Source: Lachnospiraceae bacterium (lineage in GTDB: Bacteria; Bacillota; Clostridia; Lachnospirales; Lachnospiraceae). From it: a stretch of 64,000 nucleotides of DNA. The notes below the pieces were generated by a model. That model worked only from the letters and a program-made list of their open reading frames with translations. It was not told where the DNA came from and did not search any database. Location: positions 1 through 64,000 of the forward strand of contig SVEL01000010.1 of the NCBI GenBank assembly GCA_015057425.1, written 5' to 3'. Positions 46,947 to 55,736 of the stretch are shown here, piece by piece (position 1 is the first letter of the stretch; every line of letters starts with the position of its first letter). The translations under genes and the position numbers were made by a program.

Positions 46947-48707
46947 TTAAAATGTTCCGTACTGATGTGTAAACACAGTATAATAATATCCTTTTTTCTC
47001 AATGAGTTCATCATGAGTACCCTGTTCAATTATTTTTCCGTCATCAAGTACAAGTATCTTATCAGCATCTTTAATTGATGAAATTCTGTGAGCAATGATA
47101 AATACTGTCTTATCCTTATCCATAGATTTAAGAGAGTTTTGAATCTGTGATTCTGTTTCCATATCAACTGCCGATGTTGTATCATCAAGAATAACTATTG
47201 CAGGCTCTTTTAATAATGCTCTTGCAAGAGAAATTCTCTGTTTCTGACCACCTGAAAGACCTACTCCTCTTTCACCTACGATTGTATCATAGCCATCAGG
47301 CATTTTCATAATAAAATCATCTGCATCAGCTATCTTTGCAGCCCACTTAACCTTTTCAAACGGGCAATCCGGCTGACCATATGCAATATTTCCTTCTACT
47401 GTATCTGAGAAAAGGAACACATCCTGCATCGCCATTCCGATACCGTCTCTCAAGGTATGAAGATTTAAATCCTTAACGTTTACGCCATCAACCAGTACCT
47501 CGCCTTCAGAAGCATCGAAGAAACGGCACATAAGGTTCATAATTGTTGATTTACCTGAACCGGTTGCTCCTATAATACCGATTGTCTGTCCTTCCTCTGC
47601 CGTAAAGTTAATGTCTCTTAATATTACATCATCAAAAGCAGTATAGCTTACATTTTTAAACTCTACTTTACCTTTTATCTTCTTAACATCTGCCGGATAT
47701 CTTGGTGTGATAATCTCCGGCTCTGCACTGATTGTAGAATAAATCTTATCAACAGAGGTTGTAAATCTGTGTACATCGTTTACAAGCCATCCTGCCATTC
47801 TAAGTGGGTTATTTAACATCCAAAGATATCCGTTAATCATAACCATATCACCTAAAGTCATATCTTTTCTTATAACCATAATACCGCCGAAAAGTATAAG
47901 AATCAGGTTGAGCAAAGATGAAAGAATTTCAAATATAGGCACAAATCTTACCCATACTTTTGCTGCATCCAGTTCCGAATCTCTGTATGCATCATTTTCT
48001 ATATCAAACTTTTCTATTTCATAATCTTCCTTTGCAAATGCCTTTACAACTCTGTTTCCGCTGATATTTTCCTGAACAAATGCATTTAAGCTTGAGAATT
48101 TATCTCTGATATTTGCAAACTTAGGTTTAATTGATTTTGACTGTAAATATGTAGTAAATGCTGTTACCGGAAGCACTGCCACCATTGCAATACCTACACG
48201 GAAATCTGTCGCAAATATCATAATGATTGCAATTACAAACAAAAGAACACTTTCATAAATATTGTATCCGACAAAGGCAACGAAGTGTCTTATAGCCATC
48301 ATATCACCGGTCTGACGTGACATAAGATCACCGGTTCTGTTCTTATTGTAAAATGCAAAATCCTTCTGAAGAAGATTTCTGTATACTCCGTCACGCATAT
48401 CATATAACATTGACTGTGAGGATGTTTCAAAAATCCATAAAAATGCAAATCTTACAACTGCCCTAAGTAATGTAATTCCGATTAACAGGGCAACAAGCAT
48501 TGGCAGAAGACTTACATTAATATTTTTGCCGTTACCGATTACATCATCAACAATTTTCTTTGTTACATACGGATTGGCAATAGCCATACCTGATGCAATT
48601 GTAACTAAAATAAATGCAACTAAAAGCTTCCATTTGTACTTCTTTAAGTACGAGTAAAACCATCTCATCGATGTCATCTTTTTACTTTTCTTTTTCTTCG
48701 TCTTCAT
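46947..48707 (-). CDS. ABC exporter half-transporter (degenerate Walker B)
   Basis: A 586-residue partner of the previous gene: six helices (about 28-335), Walker A GATGSGKST, signature LSGGQKQR and Walker B IVILDDTTSAVD, where the catalytic Glu is Asp. With the LSAGQ of its partner this gives one active and one degenerate ATP site, as in other heterodimeric exporters. The start is ATG 48707 (MKTKKKKSKK), with AAGGAGG upstream; the frame is open 29 codons further. Divergent from an AraC regulator gene, which may control it. Confidence 0.92.
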   Translation of the reverse strand: MKTKKKKSKKMTSMRWFYSYLKKYKWKLLVAFILVTIASGMAIANPYVTKKIVDDVIGNGKNINVSLLPMLVALLIGITLLRAVVRFAFLWIFETSSQSMLYDMRDGVYRNLLQKDFAFYNKNRTGDLMSRQTGDMMAIRHFVAFVGYNIYESVLLFVIAIIMIFATDFRVGIAMVAVLPVTAFTTYLQSKSIKPKFANIRDKFSSLNAFVQENISGNRVVKAFAKEDYEIEKFDIENDAYRDSELDAAKVWVRFVPIFEILSSLLNLILILFGGIMVIRKDMTLGDMVMINGYLWMLNNPLRMAGWLVNDVHRFTTSVDKIYSTISAEPEIITPRYPADVKKIKGKVEFKNVSYTAFDDVILRDINFTAEEGQTIGIIGATGSGKSTIMNLMCRFFDASEGEVLVDGVNVKDLNLHTLRDGIGMAMQDVFLFSDTVEGNIAYGQPDCPFEKVKWAAKIADADDFIMKMPDGYDTIVGERGVGLSGGQKQRISLARALLKEPAIVILDDTTSAVDMETESQIQNSLKSMDKDKTVFIIAHRISSIKDADKILVLDDGKIIEQGTHDELIEKKGYYYTVFTHQYGTF

Positions 48708-48844
48708 AACATCCTCCTTATCAAAGAATATATATATGATTTTTTTATTTTCTGTATTTCGCCTTAGTATAATGTCATCAATGTTTTTTTTCAATGATTT
48801 ATACCGTCATAAAATTGATATTTTCTGCTTTTTTTATTGAAAAA

Positions 48845-48859
48845 TCATAAAAATTATGA
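48845..48859. promoter_or_regulatory. Palindrome between the ABC exporter and AraC genes
   Basis: TCATAAaaaTTATGA is a 15-bp perfect palindrome in the divergent 199-bp gap, with a half-copy (TCATAAAA) near 48813. It is a candidate binding site for the adjacent regulator. Nothing else is evident in the gap. Confidence 0.35.
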
Positions 48860-48906
48860 CATACTTATAAAAAATACGTGAACGACTGTTTCAGATTGGA
48901 GAATTT

Positions 48907-49761
48907 ATGTTTAAAATCAACCGAATCGGCTACAAAGCTACACATAACAGCGGTATAAATGTTTACAGACCTTCAGGCTCCGGCGACTATCTTCTCGTCA
49001 GTTTCAAGTCTTTGTCAGTCATAAACCACGGACCTGCTGCCAATGAACAGCTTTCTGAAGCATTAATGTCTGACGGATATGCTGATATATCCCGATATAC
49101 AACTACAGATTCACCATGTTTTATAATTTATAAGAAAAATTCACCTCAATGCTATTTCAGCATTGAAGAACCTTTTGTAAATGACTGGATTCATTTCGAC
49201 AGTGAAGATGAGGATGTTGATTCATTTATCGAATCTCTTAATTTACCTTTTGATGAACCTATCTTCATCTATAACGACCGACTTCTTTCTACTAAGATAC
49301 AGTCACTTTTACATGAATATCTGAAACATGGAAATCACAGTGAAAATATCATTGACCTTGGTCTTAAATCATTATTTTATTCTTTAAGTGATATATATCA
49401 CGAAGAAAGTTCCGTGTCAGATAAGTTTAACAGGCACCGCCCTTCTTTCAATGAAATACGTATGAGTATATATTCTTACCGTGAAGATAAAAAGCTTACT
49501 GTAAATGACTATGCCAAGAAGCTTAACTTAAGTGTTTCATACTTTCAACACGTATATAAGAAGCTTTTTGGTGTTTCGGTTATACATGATATAATTCAAA
49601 GCCGTATAGAATATGCCTGCAGTCTTTTGCTTACTGAATACGATTCCATTAATGACATTGCCAGACGTTCCGGCTATGAAAATCCGGAACATTTCACAAG
49701 ACAATTTAAAGAAATTACAGGCTATACGCCTAAACAATACAGAGAAAGGATTGACCGTTAA
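48907..49761 (+). CDS. AraC-family transcriptional regulator
   Basis: A 284-residue regulator with two helix-turn-helix motifs at the C-terminus (about 190-284: LTVNDYAKKLNLSVSYFQHVYKKLFG; DSINDIARRSGYENPEHFTRQFKEITGYTP) and an N-terminal cupin-like ligand domain. It lies divergent from the ABC exporter genes and about 0.7 kb upstream of GH127. It may sense a sugar or a toxic compound; context alone does not decide. The stop overlaps the convergent maf gene by 4 bp. Confidence 0.9.
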   Translation: MFKINRIGYKATHNSGINVYRPSGSGDYLLVSFKSLSVINHGPAANEQLSEALMSDGYADISRYTTTDSPCFIIYKKNSPQCYFSIEEPFVNDWIHFDSEDEDVDSFIESLNLPFDEPIFIYNDRLLSTKIQSLLHEYLKHGNHSENIIDLGLKSLFYSLSDIYHEESSVSDKFNRHRPSFNEIRMSIYSYREDKKLTVNDYAKKLNLSVSYFQHVYKKLFGVSVIHDIIQSRIEYACSLLLTEYDSINDIARRSGYENPEHFTRQFKEITGYTPKQYRERIDR

Positions 49762-50351
49762 GTCAATCCTTTTAACTTTTGATATATTGCTGCCACCGGC
49801 AAGCCTACCACATTATTATAATCTCCGTTTATTTCCTTTATAAACTTTCCGCCAATTCCCTGAATTCCATAGCTTCCTGCTTTGTCCATAGGTTCTTTTG
49901 TAGAAATGTACTTCCTTATTTCATCTTCTGATATATCGTACATGGTTACTGACGTACACTCTGCAAAGTTTTTTGTTTCTCTTTTCTCTTTATCTTTTAT
50001 AATAAGAGTTACACCTGTATAAACCTGATGTGTATTGCCTGAAAGAAACTTAAGCATAGTTTCTGCATCATCTTCGTCCTTCGGTTTACCAAGTATCCTT
50101 CCGTCATATGCTACTACCGTATCTGCACCTATTACTATATATTTTTCATGCTTATCTGCAATCATTTTCTCAACATTCTGTGCTTTTTGAAGAGACAATT
50201 CTTCTACTACTTTCGAAGGAACATTACTTGTAATCACTTCTTCATCATCACTTACAAGTATTTCGAATTCCATTCCGATCTGTTCTAACAGTTCTTTTCT
50301 TCTTGGCGATTTAGAACCGAGAATTATTTTATAATCTGACATATTTTTCAC
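49758..50351 (-). CDS. maf: Maf-family nucleotide pyrophosphatase
   Basis: A 197-residue house-cleaning enzyme that hydrolyses non-canonical nucleoside triphosphates. The family start IILGSKSPRRKELLEQIG, ADTVVAYDG and GSYGIQGIGGKFI are visible. It starts at a GTG (MKNMSDYK) about 10 bases after AAGGA; an ATG three codons further in is the alternative. Convergent overlap with the AraC-type gene. Confidence 0.92.
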   Translation of the reverse strand: MKNMSDYKIILGSKSPRRKELLEQIGMEFEILVSDDEEVITSNVPSKVVEELSLQKAQNVEKMIADKHEKYIVIGADTVVAYDGRILGKPKDEDDAETMLKFLSGNTHQVYTGVTLIIKDKEKRETKNFAECTSVTMYDISEDEIRKYISTKEPMDKAGSYGIQGIGGKFIKEINGDYNNVVGLPVAAIYQKLKGLT

Positions 50352-50470
50352 ACCATTTCTATCCTTTTTCTATTTCAATTTTTCATAAAATATCCTATAC
50401 TGTTATTATAATGTTTTGTGATTTGATTTGCAATACGATGTAATATTTTAATAAGAAAGGATGTGTTTTT

Positions 50471-52435
50471 TTGAAAGCAACCAATAAAAATATTGATTTA
50501 AAGTCATTTAAGGTAAATGACGGTTTTTTTTCACCTATCAGAAAGCTTGTAAAGGACGTGGTACTGCCTTACCAACACGACATACTTGAAGATAATGTTG
50601 AGGGTGCTGCAAAAAGTCATGCCATTGAAAACTTCCGCATAGCCGCAGGCGATGAAAACGGAACTTTTTACGGTATGGTATTTCAGGATTCAGACGTAGC
50701 AAAATGGATTGAAGCATGTGCTTATTCCCTTGCACTTTACCCTGATGCCAAACTCGAAAAGACAGTTGACGATATTATTGACATTATCGGACGTGCTCAG
50801 CTTGATGACGGATATCTTAATACATATTTTACCGTTAAAGAGCCTGAACATAAATGGCAAAATCTTCATGAATGTCATGAACTTTACTGCGCAGGTCATA
50901 TGATTGAGGCGGCTGTTGCTTATTATGAAGCTACAGGCAAAGACAAACTTCTGAATATTATGATTCGTATGTCTGACCTTATGTATAAAGTATTTATCAC
51001 TGACAAGAATCCTGAGCTTGCCGGTGCTATTCCGGGACATCCTGAGATAGAGCTTGCATTGATGCGACTTTATCACCTTACAGGCAATGATAAATATCTT
51101 GAACTTACTAAGTTATTTATTGATAATCGCGGCAATGAACCGAATTTCTTTGAAACAGAAACCAAAAGACGCGGATGGGAGCATTTCCATATGAACTACA
51201 ATGATAAGGAATATGCACAGAACCATCTCCCTGTCCGTAAGCAGACAAAGGCTGCCGGTCACGCTGTTCGTGCCGTATATCTCTATACAGGTATGGCTGA
51301 CCTTGCAGGTGCTACTGATGAAAAGGAATTATTTGATGCATGTGAGACTTTATTTGACAACATAGCTGAAAAGCAGTCATACATAACCGGTGCTATCGGT
51401 TCTACTCATCACGGTGAAGCATTTACAACTGATTATGACTTACCAAATGATACAATTTATGCTGAAACATGTGCTGCCATAGGACTTATATTCTTTGCAG
51501 ATAAGATGTTAACATTAAAGCCTTCAGGTAAATATGCAGATTTAATGGAACGTGCATTATACAACGGTGTATTATCAGGTATGCAGCTTGACGGAAGCCG
51601 TTTCTTCTATGTAAATCCTTTGGAAGTTAATCCGGGCATTTCAGGTGTATACGGTAACTACAGACATGTTCTTCCTGAACGTCCGAAGTGGTTTGGATGT
51701 GCATGCTGTCCTCCTAATGTTTCAAGACTTTTAACTTCTCTTGGAAAATACGTAATTCACCACAATGATGACACTATTTATTCTAATCTTTTTGTAGGCG
51801 GTAAAGCAGATATTCCATTAGCATCGGGCAACGTTACCCTTACGGTTACTACTGATTATCCTACAGGCGGAGTTGTAAAATATACTTTTGATGAAGTATC
51901 AGACAGTGAAATTACATTGGCCATAAGGATTCCTTGGTTTACATATGATGAAGATGGCAAAACATCCTGCGTACTTACCCATAACGGTAAAACACTTGAT
52001 GTCAATAACATTACAAATGACGGATATGCATACATATCAGATATTTTCAAATCAGGTGATGAAATCATTCTTTCAATGGAACTTACACCTGTGAAGATGT
52101 ATGCAAACACATCTGTAAGATATGATGTAAATAATGTGGCAATTATGCGCGGTCCTATAGTTTACTGTTTCGAAGGTGCTGATAATACTGACGGAGCTTT
52201 ACAGGAATACGGCATTACTGCCGATGCTAAGATAAAAGAAGGGGCGCCTATGGATATTATTCCGGGAACAACAGTTATACCTCTTATAATAGACGGTTAT
52301 ACTAAAAAGCTTTCAGGAAAATTGTACTCCACTGTTGCTCCTGTAACTACACCGGCTACACTTACTGCCATTCCGTATTATACATGGGGCAACCGTGGCC
52401 TCAACCAAATGCGTGTATGGATGCATTTATTTTAA
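50471..52435 (+). CDS. Beta-L-arabinofuranosidase, GH127 family
   Basis: A 654-residue protein of GH127 (formerly DUF1680). It has no signal peptide, so it is cytosolic. Known residues of HypBA1 map with a constant offset: Glu316 (in HHGEAF), Glu332 and Cys334 (YAETCAA), and Cys412-Cys413 (FGCACCPPN), the zinc-binding catalytic site. GH127 removes beta-1,2-linked arabinose from plant glycoproteins and arabino-oligosaccharides. The start is TTG at 50471; no ATG lies near, and AAAGG is ten bases upstream. It probably works on products of the surface GH43 enzyme after uptake; a transporter is not in the window. Confidence 0.93.
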   Translation: MKATNKNIDLKSFKVNDGFFSPIRKLVKDVVLPYQHDILEDNVEGAAKSHAIENFRIAAGDENGTFYGMVFQDSDVAKWIEACAYSLALYPDAKLEKTVDDIIDIIGRAQLDDGYLNTYFTVKEPEHKWQNLHECHELYCAGHMIEAAVAYYEATGKDKLLNIMIRMSDLMYKVFITDKNPELAGAIPGHPEIELALMRLYHLTGNDKYLELTKLFIDNRGNEPNFFETETKRRGWEHFHMNYNDKEYAQNHLPVRKQTKAAGHAVRAVYLYTGMADLAGATDEKELFDACETLFDNIAEKQSYITGAIGSTHHGEAFTTDYDLPNDTIYAETCAAIGLIFFADKMLTLKPSGKYADLMERALYNGVLSGMQLDGSRFFYVNPLEVNPGISGVYGNYRHVLPERPKWFGCACCPPNVSRLLTSLGKYVIHHNDDTIYSNLFVGGKADIPLASGNVTLTVTTDYPTGGVVKYTFDEVSDSEITLAIRIPWFTYDEDGKTSCVLTHNGKTLDVNNITNDGYAYISDIFKSGDEIILSMELTPVKMYANTSVRYDVNNVAIMRGPIVYCFEGADNTDGALQEYGITADAKIKEGAPMDIIPGTTVIPLIIDGYTKKLSGKLYSTVAPVTTPATLTAIPYYTWGNRGLNQMRVWMHLF

Positions 52436-52467
52436 AACATTTATAAAATAAAGAAAGGATACTTACC

Positions 52468-53691
52468 ATGGCTGAGAAAATTATATTTCACATAGATGTT
52501 AATTCCGCATACCTTTCCTGGGAAGCGGCTGACAGAAAAGTCAGATATGACAGTGGTGATTTATCTGAATATGTGGATATTCTTACCATTCCTGCCATAA
52601 TCGGCGGCAACGAAGAGCTTCGCCATGGTATTGTCCTTGCTAAGTCACCTTTAGCTAAAAGCTACGGTATACAAACAGGTGAAGCTATTATGACTGCAAG
52701 AAAAAAATGTCCTTCCATTATGGTCATTCCACCAAATTTCAAAATATATGATGAGTATTCACGCAGATTTATAAAATTACTTGAAGAATATGCTCCAGTA
52801 GTTGAACAATTCAGTATAGACGAAGCATTTTGCGATATGACAGGTACAGAGAAACTATACGGAAATCCTGTAAAATTTGCAGAAAAATTAAAAAATATGA
52901 TTTATGAACAACTTGGTTTTACGGTAAATATAGGTGTATCTACCAATAAGCTCCTTGCAAAAATGGCTTCTGACTTTAAAAAGCCTAATCTTGTTCACAC
53001 TCTTTTTCCCGAAGAAATTCCTGCTAAAATGTGGCCTCTTCCGGTAGATGATTTATTCTTTGTAGGTCATTCCTCCGCTGTCAGACTTCATTCTATGGGA
53101 ATACATACTATCGGTGAACTTGCTAAAGCTGATAAAAATCTTATTGTGTCACATTTAAAAAAGCATGGTGAAACCATATGGAATTACGCCAACGGCAATG
53201 ACCTCGATATAGTCACCGACCATAAAAATGCACAAAATAAAGGGTATGGAAATTCCACTACCCTTCCTTATGATGTAACTGACAGAGAAACTGCCAAACA
53301 ATTTATTTTGGCTTTATGTGAGTCTGTCGGTGCCAGATTACGCTATGACAAAGTATGTATAAGCGTAATATCAGTACAGATTGTTGACAATGATTTCAAC
53401 AATTCATCCAAGCAGATTTCTTTAACTTCTCCAACTGACATAACTGAGAAAATATATGACCATGCCTGCACTCTCTTTGACAAACTCTGGAACGGCACAC
53501 CTATTCGTCTTCTCGGTGTTTCCACATCCAAAGCTACAACCGATGCAACTTATCAGTTAGATTTGTTTGATAACGGAGAAACAGAAAAACTCAAAAAACT
53601 CAATGCCGCTATTGATTCTATCCGTACCAAATACGGCAGTGATAAAGTCAAACGCGCTACTCTTATGGATGTTAATATCAAGCGCAAATAA
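52468..53691 (+). CDS. dinB: DNA polymerase IV (Y-family)
   Basis: A 407-residue translesion polymerase. Palm motifs are IIFHIDVNSAYLSWEAA (metal Asp) and FSIDEAFCDMT (Asp, Glu), followed by the thumb (HhH region LFFVGHSSAVRLHSMGI) and a little-finger domain; a beta-clamp motif TYQLDLFD is near the C-terminus. It is about 40 residues longer than E. coli DinB, usual in clostridia. 32 bp after GH127, so probably transcribed with it, though the two share no function. Confidence 0.93.
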   Translation: MAEKIIFHIDVNSAYLSWEAADRKVRYDSGDLSEYVDILTIPAIIGGNEELRHGIVLAKSPLAKSYGIQTGEAIMTARKKCPSIMVIPPNFKIYDEYSRRFIKLLEEYAPVVEQFSIDEAFCDMTGTEKLYGNPVKFAEKLKNMIYEQLGFTVNIGVSTNKLLAKMASDFKKPNLVHTLFPEEIPAKMWPLPVDDLFFVGHSSAVRLHSMGIHTIGELAKADKNLIVSHLKKHGETIWNYANGNDLDIVTDHKNAQNKGYGNSTTLPYDVTDRETAKQFILALCESVGARLRYDKVCISVISVQIVDNDFNNSSKQISLTSPTDITEKIYDHACTLFDKLWNGTPIRLLGVSTSKATTDATYQLDLFDNGETEKLKKLNAAIDSIRTKYGSDKVKRATLMDVNIKRK

Positions 53692-53694
53692 CTG

Positions 53695-55527
53695 TTAAAC
53701 CCTTTCTATCATAACAGCTTCACTTCCGCCGGGCACTGTAAGAACCGACGATTCCTGCGTATATGTTGCCCCGTTTTTACAATCTGTAGAGAATAAAATC
53801 TCCCATCTTGTATTCTCCGTCAACTTCGGAACATTAAACACCTTTTCATCTTTTGACATATTAAATGCTACATAAATATTATCAATATTATTGTCCGGTC
53901 CGTCACCATAACGTCCAAAGTACATCACTGCGAAATGGCACGCATCTTCACCATATTCCATCATCCATGGTTCTTCACCGTGATATGAAATATCCGGTCC
54001 TCCGAGAGACATATAATCCGAAAGTTGAAGTTCCTTAGGCATATGAAGTACCTTATGACTCTTACGGAAGCTTATCATATCCTTAACAAACTCATAAATC
54101 CCACTATTTTTTACAGCATCATCATAATTCACATAGCTTATATCATTATCCTGACAATATGGGTTATTGTTTCCTTTACAACTATGCCCAATTTCATCAC
54201 CTGCATAAATAAGCGGAATTCCCTGGGACAACAAAAGTATTGTAAATGCATTTTTTATCTGTTTATTTCTTATATACATCACATCTTCCCTGTCTGTCGG
54301 GCCTTCAAATCCATAATTATAACAATAATTCAGGCTTGTTCCGTCCATATTGCTCTCACCATTATCTTCGTTATGCTTCATATTGTAAGAAACAGAATCC
54401 ATAACCGTTAATGTATTGTGATTTGCCAGATAATTAATAACCGGATATTTTACGGAATTATCCCTTAAATCCCATGCTATCTGTCCGTTAAACCCTTGTT
54501 CACCTCTTATAAACTGACGCACATGCGCAAGAAAATTTCCATTATATAATGCAGTTCTTCTGTTTTCCCTGCTATTCCTTACACCTTCGCCATTGTCTAT
54601 AAATATTTTCACCGAAGCCAACACCGGATCATCATCTATCATTCCGGCCGTAACTACATTTCCGTTTAATGAAAATCCGTCAACGCCGTATTCAAATGTC
54701 CAGAACCTCAGACAATCAATGATAAAATTTTTCGAAGTTCCCGGTACAAAGTAAAATTCCATTATAACTTCCATATTTCTTTCATGGAACTTGTGTACCA
54801 TATCTCTAAACTCTTCAGATGCATTATCACAGGAAGAAAATGCTTTCTTTGGTGCAAAGTAATATGCACCTACATATCCCCAATAGTTTGCCTTAACTGC
54901 CATTTCACCCTTACTGTCAGGTATAAACCCTACATTGATTAAATCATCAAATTCATATGCAGGCATAAGCTGTACAGTATTGATTCCCAAATCTTCAAGA
55001 TAATCAAGTTTTTCTTCTATACCCTTAAAAGTACCGGGATGTTTTACTCCTGATGACTTATGCATCGTAAATCCACGTACATGAAGCTTATATATAATAG
55101 TCTCATCAAGTGGAATATATACTCTTGACTTATTTCTTTCTTTATTTTTAATACTGTCACCATAATACTTTGGTACGAAGATGCCGTATGTAACCGGTCC
55201 TTTATGGGGTTTTCCAAACTCTTCCTTACCATTTACGGCCATTGCATATTTGTCTTCTATATATCTGTCACCTGTCATATAACCATAGTCATATTCTCCC
55301 GGCACAATACTAAGCTTCATGGCTGCCACATTGCCATAATAACAATCTCTTGTAAATAAAATTCTTGCAGCTTCATCTGTAGTGTTTTTCTTGTATAACA
55401 CCAGGTACAGCTCGCCATTTTCAAGATATATGCCGGTTGTGTCTATTGCAAAGTTTACACCACCGTAACACACTGATGCACCCTGTATCATCGGATTTCC
55501 TATTGTATATTCCGGATTTTTTCTCAT
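53695..55527 (-). CDS. GH13 (pullulanase/GlgX-like) protein lacking the catalytic triad
   Basis: A 610-residue protein that aligns with GlgX and pullulanase-type debranching enzymes: an N-terminal CBM48-like region, a barrel from about 145 (YKLHVRGFTMH) and a C-terminal beta domain. The four conserved GH13 regions are broken. Region I has EVIMEFYFVP (254-262) where N-H is normal. Region II is GVDGFSLNGN (281-290), with Arg changed to Ser286 and nucleophile Asp to Asn288. Region III is KIFIDNGE, with the acid Glu changed to Asp311 (or lost). Region IV keeps His370 but has Asn371 for Asp. It should not hydrolyse glucan, and may bind it or act as a scaffold. No signal peptide. Confidence 0.85.
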   Translation of the reverse strand: MRKNPEYTIGNPMIQGASVCYGGVNFAIDTTGIYLENGELYLVLYKKNTTDEAARILFTRDCYYGNVAAMKLSIVPGEYDYGYMTGDRYIEDKYAMAVNGKEEFGKPHKGPVTYGIFVPKYYGDSIKNKERNKSRVYIPLDETIIYKLHVRGFTMHKSSGVKHPGTFKGIEEKLDYLEDLGINTVQLMPAYEFDDLINVGFIPDSKGEMAVKANYWGYVGAYYFAPKKAFSSCDNASEEFRDMVHKFHERNMEVIMEFYFVPGTSKNFIIDCLRFWTFEYGVDGFSLNGNVVTAGMIDDDPVLASVKIFIDNGEGVRNSRENRRTALYNGNFLAHVRQFIRGEQGFNGQIAWDLRDNSVKYPVINYLANHNTLTVMDSVSYNMKHNEDNGESNMDGTSLNYCYNYGFEGPTDREDVMYIRNKQIKNAFTILLLSQGIPLIYAGDEIGHSCKGNNNPYCQDNDISYVNYDDAVKNSGIYEFVKDMISFRKSHKVLHMPKELQLSDYMSLGGPDISYHGEEPWMMEYGEDACHFAVMYFGRYGDGPDNNIDNIYVAFNMSKDEKVFNVPKLTENTRWEILFSTDCKNGATYTQESSVLTVPGGSEAVMIERV

Positions 55528-55736
55528 AGTTCTGCCCCTTCCAAATTTCTGTGGTATATAGTTTATTTCACGATTTTTCTACTTAATATTATACTGTTGT
55601 CACTGTAATTTTTCAATAATTATTCAATTTCCTATTTTGGGTGTTGCGTTTTTTCCATTTTAATGTAAAATATATGTTGGATTATTGCGAAATGCAGTCG
55701 CAATGTAATATTTACAGATTTTACGGAGGTTTTTCC

